In this document: positions 48,601-61,878 of the stretch, piece after piece
Numbering within the stretch: the stretch's first letter is position 1
Layout of the letters: every line of letters starts with the position of its first letter
Source of the DNA: Ipomoea triloba
Taxonomy: Eukaryota; Streptophyta; Magnoliopsida; Solanales; Convolvulaceae
DNA length: 64,000 bases
Assembly (NCBI RefSeq): GCF_003576645.1
Contig: NC_044929.1
Location: 22,697,068 to 22,761,067 of the forward strand
Direction of reading: 5' to 3'
Made by a program: the position numbers and the translations under genes
The notes under the pieces: model-generated
What the model was told of the DNA's origin: nothing
The model's input: the letters and a program-made list of their open reading frames with translations, nothing else
Database searches by the model: none

Positions 48601-51600
48601 CAAGCCTCTAGGATGCAAGGTAAGGGGGGAAACTACATAAGCAATAAGGAGGCTTGGGTGCCAACTTGCCTAGGAATTCTTCCATCCCTACAATTACTAA
48701 ACTACTCAGAAAGTAAAGTAATTAATCAACTTCTAATATTTTAAGGATTCCAAAACTTGAGTATCAGACTTTCGGTAACCCACCTACACTCAATTTAGAA
48801 AGTCTAACTATTCTAACAGGGTCTCACTAGTGAATTCTTCTAGTCAACCAGCAAATCCAATATGCAGCCACCCACAACTTTATTTTATACTACGTAATAG
48901 ATAGAAGATAGATAAGCATTTTTGAACTAGTCCTGCTGCTTGGCGTATCAGTTACCTAACCAGTGTTGGACAGGGTTATCCAACGCACACACTCATATTC
49001 CTGAAATTAATGCCACAATAAGCTAGAGGAACCAAGAGAATTAGAACTGCACCTTGGCAACTGAGGCACCTCATTACTATGCAAATTACTCCATATACTA
49101 AATTAGCATATTCAACAGGCTAAAATGCCAAATGAAATCATGGACTTCACCCAACTTAAACATTGCTAAGCACCAGAAACTGTAAAATGACCACGCAATT
49201 CAATGGCACTTAACAAATTAGGTGAAGCAGAAAGTACAATTTGTTATACCTTCTCACACCCCTTTCCACAAAATGACATATCCTTGGAATCCAAATTATT
49301 CTCACCCTGGTTACAAGCAACATGGACTGCAAAAATACAAATAGAAAATTACAAGGTTAGGTTTACATTATCAAATTGTAAATGGAAGTAAACTTTTTTT
49401 AAACAGTCATGTACTTACATCTTTCCTCACACAAATGGCACATGGATAATTCAGGGACAATCATGTGGTCATCAACATCACAGGATTTTCCAGCAACAGT
49501 GCCACAGAATTTGCATGAACAATATACGCATCGCCAATTCCCAGAAGGTAAATTCTGCAGCATGTTGCCAAAATCAGTAATAGATTTCATTTGAAAAAGT
49601 AAGAATTCAATGGATTTAACAATTTAACAACTGCAATTAAATGTGTGCATAGAATGGATGGTTTCTTCTATTCGGCATGATGCCATCTTTACTTTTTTGC
49701 TGAGATGCAATGCCATGGAGTCAATGCACCTTTCACATACAAGTCTTTACTTTTTATAACAGTACAGTTAAAATGAACCCTAGATATTCAAACCAAAATC
49801 TAAGTCTCAATGGCATCAAACTTAAGTAATCAAAGGTGAATTATGCCAATATGTAGCCCAATAATATTTTTTTCTAAATCCTACTTTAAAATAAAAAGTT
49901 GAAATAATCCAAAACTATAACTGTGGGAAGACAAAGAGAACAGAAAGGAAAATTTGGGATCTACTGTATCCTTACTTGAATATTTAAGCAACTTTGATGG
50001 AATGTTGATGGGCAACCATCACAACAGATCAAGTCACCACCATCTCCACAGATGTTGCATGTATCATCATTTGGGTCATTGGCATCCACATCCACAGGAT
50101 GGAAATCAATATTTTCAGATTTTTCCAGTTTGCTCCATGAGTCCGCTAAGCATTGTAAAAGAGAACGCCCTGAGGCTAGGCATATATGTTCAAGTGGCTG
50201 ACCTAATGTACTTCCTGCATGAGACTCATAATCTAAAAGTGTAAATGTTTGATCACAGCAGCCACAGCAAATACCATCACCAGTAATCTTTCCCTCAAGC
50301 ATTACTTTTGTCCTCCTAGCATTCATGTACTGCACTTGTGCATTGGATTGAATTGTTCCAAAATCAATCATCCATGAGAGAAGACTTCGCTTTCCATCAT
50401 ACAACACAAATCCATCACCATCTTGATCAGACATTTCCCCAGATCTACGGGCCAACAAAGCATATCGCTTTCTATTACGTCCATCTTTTTTTGATCTTGA
50501 CCTTCCCCTGTTTGATGCCTTCATTGAAAGATCATCATCACGACTATGTGCATTGGCTTTGGTTTTTTTCCTTAGAAATTTGTCTTTGAATTTGGGATTA
50601 GCATTTAATTTTTCTTTGCATTTTTGGCGGCGTATAACCTTGTCACTGTATGAAGAAGGCGCCTTGATGTTCTTTTTCTTGTCACTTTCACTTCCACTCT
50701 GCTTTTTAAACTTCTTTATCTTATTTTGTCTAGTTCTGAACAGTGTTCCAAGTACCTCTTCTGGAATGACAGTAAATGCAGAGAGGGTCTTATCATCTGC
50801 ATCTCCATTTTCAACTTTCTCTTTGAGTTTCCTATAGGCCAAAGTGCATGACCAATGTGTTTTTCCATCACAATCCACATAAACTGCATCACTGTATTCC
50901 TTGCTTTGCCGGGGTCTATATTCCACAGTCCATCCTGCCTTCTTTAGAATATCCACTATTTGATCTCTAACTGCTTGCTGTTGTATCCTACGACCCTTAT
51001 CCCCTTCTTTAGATTTCAAGGACTTCTTATCCTCTACAGTTTCATCATTGACAAGCTGTAGCTCAGCACTTTCCAATTGTGACTTGGAAAACTTAGATCT
51101 CTTAATTACATTTCCAGCCTTTTTATGCCTAACACTTCCCTTGGACTCAATTACTCTATCTTTCTGGGAAACATCTATTTCAGAAGCACCATCTTTGCTA
51201 GGCATCTTAGGGGGCCTACCACGACGACGCTTCACCTTTTTCAGGTCCTTACTGATTGGTGGAGCAAGTACATCATTTTTGGGGATCTTGGGAGGCCGAC
51301 CACGACGACCCTTCACTTTTTTCCTACCCCTACCATATGGTGGAGAAATTTCAGTATTCTTAGCCATAAATGGTTTTTCTGATTGATCAACCTCAGGCTG
51401 TTGAGTTTCCTTTTTTATTTCCAAAGCAGCAACACCCAAATTCTCTCCACTAAGCTGAGGCCCTGCTTGACTTATACCAATCACCCTGGACCTCAACACC
51501 CTTCCAACATTTCCGGTACTGCCAGGCGAAGGTAAATGGTTGTCTTTCTTTCGTTTGACTTCATCGTCGTGACATTGAAAATTTTCGATGTTTTTTCTTT

Positions 51601-52108
51601 TCCTCCCTCTTCGTTTCTTTTGGACCACATGCCCACCTTCATTAGAATCACCATGCAAATTGGAACCCTCAACATTCACTATGCCTACATCTTTTCCATC
51701 ATCTTCTGATTTAATACATCTCAGGACAACTTCAGTTATTGTTCCTTCCTTATCAGAGACCATGGGCAATCCCCCGTCATCCAAATTACCTTCACTGGCT
51801 GCACCATCTGGAAAAACAGAAGCATCAGCATCTATATCACATTGCATCACTTCTGGCTCTTCAACACACATAGTGGCAGCCAACCCTGCCCCATGATCAG
51901 CACCAGCATTTACTTGGCATCCAGCACCACCAGCCACACATTCCCTCTCTTCAGCCTTATTTCCCAGGGAATGAACATCACACCTCTGCTGAGAATCATG
52001 GTCAGTTGTGATCACCGTATCCTCCGCTTCCTCAACGGGCTCCACATTCAAATCTAACTCCACTCTCCCTTCCTTACAAAAATCACTGGATCTTAACCCC
52101 TCATCCAT
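45686..52108 (-). CDS. IDM1-like PHD-finger / GNAT acetyltransferase chromatin regulator
   Basis: Eight coding exons: 52108-49976, 49554-49419, 49326-49250, 48116-47878, 47792-47706, 47166-47067, 46199-45989, 45888-45686; 1061 aa with consistent phases. In order: a DLNxxP EAR-type motif (19-24), acidic region, basic RRGRKRK stretch, two AT-hooks (about 267-275 and 293-301, GRRGRPPK and RRRGRPPK), an MBD-like segment (about 378-425, [20 protein letters not shown]), a Tify/Jas-binding-like region (about 600-655), a PHD finger from 684 ([20 protein letters not shown]), a second Cys-rich module, and a GNAT domain (about 810-985) with the acetyl-CoA motif RRQGMC at 910-915. Arabidopsis IDM1/ROS4 acetylates histone H3 to promote active DNA demethylation, and related plant proteins share this layout. 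The last exon acceptor is the least certain junction. Intron 6 holds a hAT-type element. Confidence 0.93.
46269..46708. mobile_element. hAT-type MITE with 8-bp target-site duplication in an IDM1-like intron
   Basis: ACCAAAAG at 46261-46268 and 46709-46716 bounds a 440-bp element. The ends are CATGGTTAAAAAAATCG and, reverse-complemented, CAGTGTTGCAAAAATCC. The interior shares AGTTTGAACAATTTAGGG with the vicilin-2 copy and is rich in CCTAGGCGG motifs. Confidence 0.9.
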
Positions 52109-52600
52109 CTCGTAAAATCAACAACCTAAAATCAAGGAAACAGAAAACAAATAAACAACTGAAGAAGCTCAAAAACACACAGTCGCCCCGAATTATCCAG
52201 CAACTGAAATTATTCAATGGCTAACTTACATGCACGCATAGGAAAATAAAAATGGCAAAAAAACCACCAGAAATCCACCAATAAAATAATCAAAAAAATC
52301 ACAGGAACTGATAAAAAGCCGGCTAACAAAATCTACAAGGGGAAAAACAAAAAAATCAAGTATAACTCTCACCGATTGAAGCAAAATCCGAAATCCGTTT
52401 AGCAGCAGATACATACACGAAGCTGTACGTATAGCTGGCAGGTCGCAGTAGAATGGAAGAACCTGAAACGACTGGGACGGAATTTTGGGGTTCTAGAGAG
52501 AGAAAGCAAAGCGAGGGTTTTAGAGAGAGAGAGAGAGTGATGAGAGGGGAGAGATCGAGGAAGAAAGAGAGGAAGCAGGAAAATTGGTAATGTCTGTTGG
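52109..52600 (-). promoter_or_regulatory. 5' leader with intron and GA-rich promoter of the IDM1-like gene
   Basis: A 5'-UTR intron at 52126-52372 is suggested by donor TCG|GTGAG and acceptor GATTTTAG, leaving 17 nt of leader before the ATG. The first exon region (about 52373-52560) carries CT/GA tracts (GAGAGAGAGAGAG on the plus strand), common around plant transcription starts. Confidence 0.55.
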
Positions 52601-52980
52601 GAGAAGGGGGGGTGGGGGGTAATGACTATTTTGACACGCTGATTTGTATTCGTTGGGGATTCGGATTCCTACATGGCGTGGGCATAGTTGGAATTTCAGT
52701 GGGAATGGGATTTAAGATTTTCAGCTAATATCGTATTTTCCCTCCATCGCGTGCCCCTCAAAATTTCATATGAAAAATCAAATTTTTGTCGGAATGCTCC
52801 CTTCCGGAATTTGGGTTGACTTGTTTTCATAACGTCTCAATATTGTAGTGATTATACATAGATTTGTTCGATCAAATTATAGTACTCCATGTGTACAATT
52901 TAATTACCGAGCTTGCTTATAATTTATAATTCAAATTTTTATAATATTTATATTATATTATATTATATATATATATATAT

Positions 52981-54297
52981 AGGGGCACACTCCTGTGCGA
53001 ACTGCCGTCCAAGAAGGAAATGAGAACGCATCGCAGTCGTCAAAATGTCCAGATTAACGAATCATATTGATGGGTAAATATGCACATGTACTAGTCGGTC
53101 CGTAAATCACCTGTCCGTCACCCAACCTGTCCGTCAACGGTCACCCCGTCGACGGTCACCCGGTCCTGATCGGAAGCAACACACCTTGTGGATTGGAGGC
53201 TCACGAGCGCAACAGTTGCTTGATGTGACGACCGACAACTTTTCGGGAACAAGGGATCCGTGTTTTCATCACCTCGAGTAACTCAACCACTTCGAGCAAA
53301 CCGATGCGCATTTTGCGGAGTGACAGCCCATATGCCCTCCACTTGCATATCAGACACCATGTGCATAGTGAATCCACTTTGTATAAATATAGGGCTAATT
53401 CCCCTCACTAGGGGGGGAAGAACTCATCAGTACTACACTAATACACTTGTGATTTGCTCATTCGTCTCTCTTGCTCTCTCCTTGTTACTGTTCGTCACCC
53501 GTAGAGCGATATAGCTTCTTACCGCTCAGTCATCAACCGGTAGAGCGATCGATTGACCGGCCGAGCGGCATCCTTCACCACACGTAACACACGTGTTCGT
53601 AGCGTAATCGTAGACCCATTTACATTTACGCTATCACATATGTAATTTTAAAAAAAAACGACGCGGTGGCATTTTCGCAAATAACTTGAACTTTGGTGCA
53701 AGTAATTGTGATATAAGTGCACATAATTTCACTTACAAGTGCACATATTTTCAGTTACAAGTGCAAGTAATTTACCTTGTTATATTCATGCACCTGTGTG
53801 CAACCCTCACCTAATTATAACATTAGATGCACCTAGTTATAACATTAGGTGCACTTAGAATTGATGCTCAGTGTACAATTCACTTGCACCTGTAATACAC
53901 TTCACTTGCATCTGCAATACATTTTACTTGCACTTGTTTACCTATTTTCACTGACAAGTGCAAGTAATTTACATTGTTAACATTCATGCACCTGGGTTGC
54001 CAGGTGCACCTAGTTATAACATTAGATGCGCCTAGTTATAACATTAGGTACACTTAGTATTGATGGTCAGTGTACAATTCACTTGCAGCTGTAATACATT
54101 TTACTTGCACTTGTGCACCTATTTTCACTTACAAGTGCAAATAATTTACCTTGTCAACATTTATGCACCTAGGTGCACATAGTTATAACATTACGCGCAC
54201 CTAGTTATAACGTTAGGTGCAACTATATTCCGGACACGTGGCGCGATGCGATTCGTCCGCAGTTCTTCCTTGGGCGACCTGTACGCACCTGAACGCG
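52981..54297. repeat. Older repeat element bearing a nested LTR and a tandem array
   Basis: A repeat between two short (AT)n tracts. Its left part (GGGGCACACTCCTGTGCGAA) is separated from the rest by the solo LTR at 53068-53636. From about 53740 to 54215 there are roughly 2.5 imperfect units of 180-195 bp containing ACAAGTGCAAGTAATTTACC, CACCTAGTTATAACATTAG and CAATTCACTTGCACCTG. The element class is not recognised. Confidence 0.65.
53068..53636 (+). mobile_element. Solo LTR, 569 bp, 5-bp target-site duplication CATAT
   Basis: CATAT at 53063-53067 and 53637-53641 flanks a segment starting TGATGGGTAAATATG and ending TTTACGCTATCA. A TATA box (TATAAATA at 53382-53389) is followed by a CT-rich stretch, as in an LTR promoter/R region. 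No internal genes are present. Confidence 0.85.
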
Positions 54298-54424
54298 CAT
54301 ATATATATATATATATATATACAAACTTATATTAATGAGAAATCAAATGATAAATACAAGATGGTTCAAAAAAAAAAAAAAACAAACAAACAAACAAATA
54401 CTATAAGAATTCGTATGAGAATCT

Positions 54425-54663
54425 GTGGTCTGAGCAAGTGAATGAACTAATCTATTAGCCAACCTACGCACATAGCGGAAAGACACCGATTAAAAGCGTC
54501 ATGCAGGGCTTGACAATGAGATATGATGTATCGTGCATATGAGAGATCGAAAAAATATGTGTTGAAGATATTACAAACAGTGAAACAATCCATCTCAACC
54601 CTGACATGTCACCAACCACCTCTGAGCATCCAATTGAATGCTTCTTTAATTGCCATCGGTTTT
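54425..54663 (-). pseudogene. LINE RNase H C-terminal remnant
   Basis: Minus-strand frames read MAIKEAFNWMLRGGW at the right and VRRLANRLVHSLAQT at the left, the typical start and end of a plant LINE RNase H (RVT_3) C-terminal half, with a frameshift and stops between. Confidence 0.72.
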
Positions 54664-55238
54664 TAATTGTTCGGGTTCAGCCGAATTTTATCGAATTTAA
54701 AAACATTTTTAATTTGGGCTTCCCATCCTCATATTCCCATAGCAATTTTTAGAAAATCATCATCAGTAAAAGGAAAGGTTGAATCAGGCTTCACATCCTC
54801 ATTCCCCTAACCTTCCTTAACCTCCCCTTTTTTGAGATCAACAAAATACATCTTCCCCAAACTTCTGTCAATCAACCAACAAAACTCAAAATTCAACAAA
54901 ATTAAGACACAATCCAACCAAAATCAAATAGAGGTAATAAACAAATGACCTTAGGAGCGATGTTGAGTTGGTAAACAAGGATGATTTTCTTAGTGTCTGG
55001 TGATATCATTGGTGGCGCCGGGACGAGGTGAAGCTTCATTTGCTCCATGGGAGCGTCGGACTTGAGTTGAGCAACGTCTGCCATGGCGGCGTTCACTAGA
55101 TTGTAAAGAGATAAGCAGTAGATGGGGCAGAAAAGTTATAGAGAAGGAGAAATGAGTAGGGATGCGCTCTCGCTCCTCTCAGAGATGTCTTGGGCATAAG
55201 GAGAAATGAGAAATTGCAACCCTAAGGCTTCATAACAC

Positions 55239-55274
<36 letters not shown>

Positions 55275-55507
55275 TATATACGACGTCGTATGGAGTATAC
55301 ATATATATTCCGTATAATCTTTCGGATATTCGTGCGGGGTCGGCTGGTCAAATCCATAACCCTACCCGAATTATATATAATCGTAGAAGTAGGCAATCGG
55401 TTCGGGTTTAGCATTTCGGGTTCGGATATCCTCCCCGTGTCTATTATCAGATTTCAGACCGGGCGGGTTCATCGGGTTGGGTTGGGTTTGCACAACCCTA
55501 ACCACCA
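54664..55507. other. Foreign segment separating two LINE remnants
   Basis: Lies between the RNase H piece and the reverse-transcriptase C-terminal piece. It contains the small frame at 54902-55084, (AT)n/(AC)n at 55240-55275, and a GGGTTCGGATATC-like AT/GC mix to the right. The RNase H core expected here is missing. Confidence 0.5.
54902..55084 (-). CDS. Hypothetical short ORF or stranded first exon
   Basis: 60 codons from an ATG in a strong context (GCCGCCATGGCAG). The first 46 residues (MADVAQLKSDAPMEQMKLHL and on to QLNIAPK) look protein-like, after which a weak donor (AAG|GTCATT) is possible. I do not recognise the family and see no second exon. It may be the 5' end of a host gene carried into this repeat region. 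Low confidence that it is functional. Confidence 0.3.
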   Translation of the reverse strand: MADVAQLKSDAPMEQMKLHLVPAPPMISPDTKKIILVYQLNIAPKVICLLPLFDFGWIVS

Positions 55508-56060
55508 CTATGAGGCAGGGTAGTTGCTTCCACTTGCCATATTACTTCATCGTCATGCATAAATAAATCAGAGTGATTCCGATGCACAATCGTCGTCATA
55601 GGAGCTTGAATATTCGATGTTGCCCATATGTTAATTAAACTAAAAATTATCGACTGCACCTCACGAATAATCAATATTTTGTTGTTCCGGATTGCCTCAT
55701 TATGAGCCTTCTATATTGACAAAAGAATTACAACAATCCTACTCTTTCTATTAAGAGTATCATATTCAAACACCGAGGATAACCATGTTGAAAAATCATG
55801 AACTCCTTACGCTAGCAACAACCCCTTATATGAAGTTGTCCAAAACAACGAAATACAATTGCATTCCACAAAGACATGGTGCATCATTTTATGATTGTCA
55901 TTACAAAAAGGGCATATGTTAACAATATCTACACCCCTTTCACCCAAAGCATGTCGAACATGTAAAATCTCTCTTGGTCATTGCCAAATAAAGTTTAAAT
56001 ATTTGGGAAGGATTTTCAGTCTCCATAATTTGGACAAAAAGATGACGTTTCACCAACATT
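55508..56060 (-). pseudogene. LINE reverse-transcriptase C-terminal (zf-RVT) remnant
   Basis: The minus-strand frame reads KLWRLKILPKYLNFIWQ, then REILHVRHALGERGVDI, then CPFCNDNHKMMHHVFVECN and ISLFW, followed by a degenerate connector. In-frame stops are present. It is in the same orientation as the RNase H remnant at 54425-54663, so the two are probably one interrupted LINE. Confidence 0.78.
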
Positions 56061-57850
56061 GGAACTCATTGAATTTCTGTATTCTTTGGACTGAAAAAAA
56101 ATGAGAACATATGCTACCTTATAAAGAATCAAGTGTTTTTGCCTGTACGGGCTTATCTCACTTGTTCAGTAAGCAGCATTTGGGAGAAGAGATCAAAGTT
56201 CGGTACTCGGCAACGAGCATTGAGTTATCGTAATTAACATCATCTCACATGCTTTGTCGGGGCGAGGCACACAATTTTATTTTTTTTTTAGTATATTTGA
56301 CCATAAATACAACATATAAAATAAGACAAAAGGAATACATTTTTTCTTTTATAATTTAGACAAAAGATAAAAAGAAAACACACACACACTATATGTTTAG
56401 AAAACTTCTAGAGTGTCTTCTTGATTGTTAAAGTAGCAGTACCTAGTACATTCCATAATACTTGCACATTTTGTACCACCCACTACAGCAGCACATTTAT
56501 ACCACAAATAATACAACACTAGTGTTGATTGATCAACATTTTAATTTCTTTTTATAATTTTATTAAGTATATCTTGAACTAACATTAAAGGAATGTGATA
56601 TACGGAGTATATTTTTTTAATTATTGGTCTACCCTTCTTTTAAAGTTGAAACATTTATTATATCATATATGTACTTTATTTTTTTTTCTATCAAGATGAG
56701 GGTTGAACCCATACACAAGTATACTAGTGCAGTAGTGCCTCTAAAAAAAACGCATAGGTTATGAGGTCCCCAAGCGACATTTTTCAACTCTCAGTATCTC
56801 ACTTGGAATATTGTAAACTCATTTCATAGCGTCAGTAGCATAGTTATAGTCTCGGTATACATGCTCATTAAAAGAAAAATGTTAGCATTAGAAATTGAGG
56901 AATCTTTGATATTTATTGCATAGAGAGAAGACAACTACATTAAAATACAAATTTTATAGAGCACTTGCAAATTTATATAAATTTCTATAATTTTATTACA
57001 CACCGTTTACAATATTACTTGACAACATAAATTTTATAGAGCACTTGCAAATTTATATAAATTTCTATAATTGTATTACACACACTTTACAATATTACTT
57101 GACAACATAAATTCTATAGAGCACTTGCAAATTTATATAAATTTCTATAATTGTATTACACACACTTTACAATATTACTTGACAACATATATAGGGTATT
57201 CGCATTATTACATTATATTAAAAACAAATGAAGCAACATTAAATGACTTTGATAACTTTTTTTTTTTTTTTGAGAATTGATAACTTATTTTTATTTTTTG
57301 TGAAATACTTAACTGTCATTTAAAAATCAAAATATATTTTATTTCACATATCATATATGCATGTGCACTCTTTCAAAACAGATTATACCTTGAATATTTA
57401 TTGCATAGAGGAGAAACACATAAAATTACAAATTTAAAATTGACACTTTACGATTTATATGCATTATATTTAGTTTTTAGTGAATCAGGCTGTTCACGGT
57501 GCTCCAACAAATGCAGAAAATAATGACAGTTAAGAAGGCTGTAAAGCTTCAACAAGAGAGGCAATGGAGATTAAAATTTCACCCAAAAGTAAAGCAGTTT
57601 CTTAACAACTTCAACATTTCTGATTAATCATATCCAAGATTCTAACTTAATAATAGGCAGGGAAAAGATAATGGTCATGAACCAAAGAGTTAAACCATTT
57701 GAAATACACTCTCATCTTTAAAGCAAAACTGGAATATAACAGGAAAAAGGTCCATAAAAAGGGAAGAAAATGGTGTGGTGAGACTGGTTGGTAGAGCAAT
57801 TTCTGGCGTTCCATTTCCATGATCGGGTAAGACCTACAACTGCTACAAAT
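56061..57850. other. Intergenic, AT-rich, with an 80-bp tandem repeat
   Basis: No gene seen. Positions 56949-57188 hold three copies of an 80-bp unit (TATAGAGCACTTGCAAATTT, ACAATATTACTTGACAACAT) with few differences. Confidence 0.75.
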
Positions 57851-59423
<1,573 letters not shown>

Positions 59424-59488
59424 TCACCGTCCTGATCTTTCTCCGCCGCGAAGAGAAGCTCTCTACTTAAGCAGGGATGTTTTAATGC

Positions 59489-59566
59489 TAGGGTTTAAGT
59501 TGTAGGGTGGTATTGTAATATTTTGGGCCGGGCCAAAGTATACTAATTTAGGTGTTTCATTGGGCC
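59489..59566 (-). promoter_or_regulatory. Telo-box and site II elements of the eS24 promoter
   Basis: AAACCCTA (telo-box) lies on the minus strand at 59496-59489. GGCCCA site II elements read on the minus strand at 59529-59524 and 59566-59561. This pairing is characteristic of plant ribosomal protein promoters. Confidence 0.75.
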
Positions 59567-60168
59567 AAAATGGGTATTCACGACTGCTATACCTTAGACC
59601 AAGATCCACTTTGTACAATTACGTAATACAATTTACACTATCAACACAAATACACAATTTTATTTCTAATTAAGGACTAACATCATTAACTCTTATTAAA
59701 TTTTAAAGTTATATTCGAACATATAAAAAGAATCCATGTGATAATTAAAATTGTAGTATAAATTTTTATTAAATTTAAGTATAATATTAATAATTAGAGT
59801 TGCAGGTCAGGTATTATCCGCATTCGCAAAATTCCTATGAAGGCGAGAATGGATAGAAATTTCATTACTCGCGCTAGTGCGAAGATGGGTAGAAATTTTA
59901 TTACCCGCACAAGTGCGACGAGTGAGTTAGGAATGCAAGTGTGGGGAAATATCGAGTTTACAATTGAATACCGAATTTAGAAATTGTGAACATAAAATTC
60001 TGAAATTGTGAATATAGAGTTTAAAACTTGTGAACATAGAGTTCTAAAATTATAAACATAGAGTACTAAAATAGTGAACGTGAATCTGGGTCCACGTTGC
60101 AAAGTGGACCCGGGTCTATGACATAACAATCGGGTATAATATGTCTGGTACTCGCTAAAAGGGCATAA

Positions 60169-61878
<1,710 letters not shown>

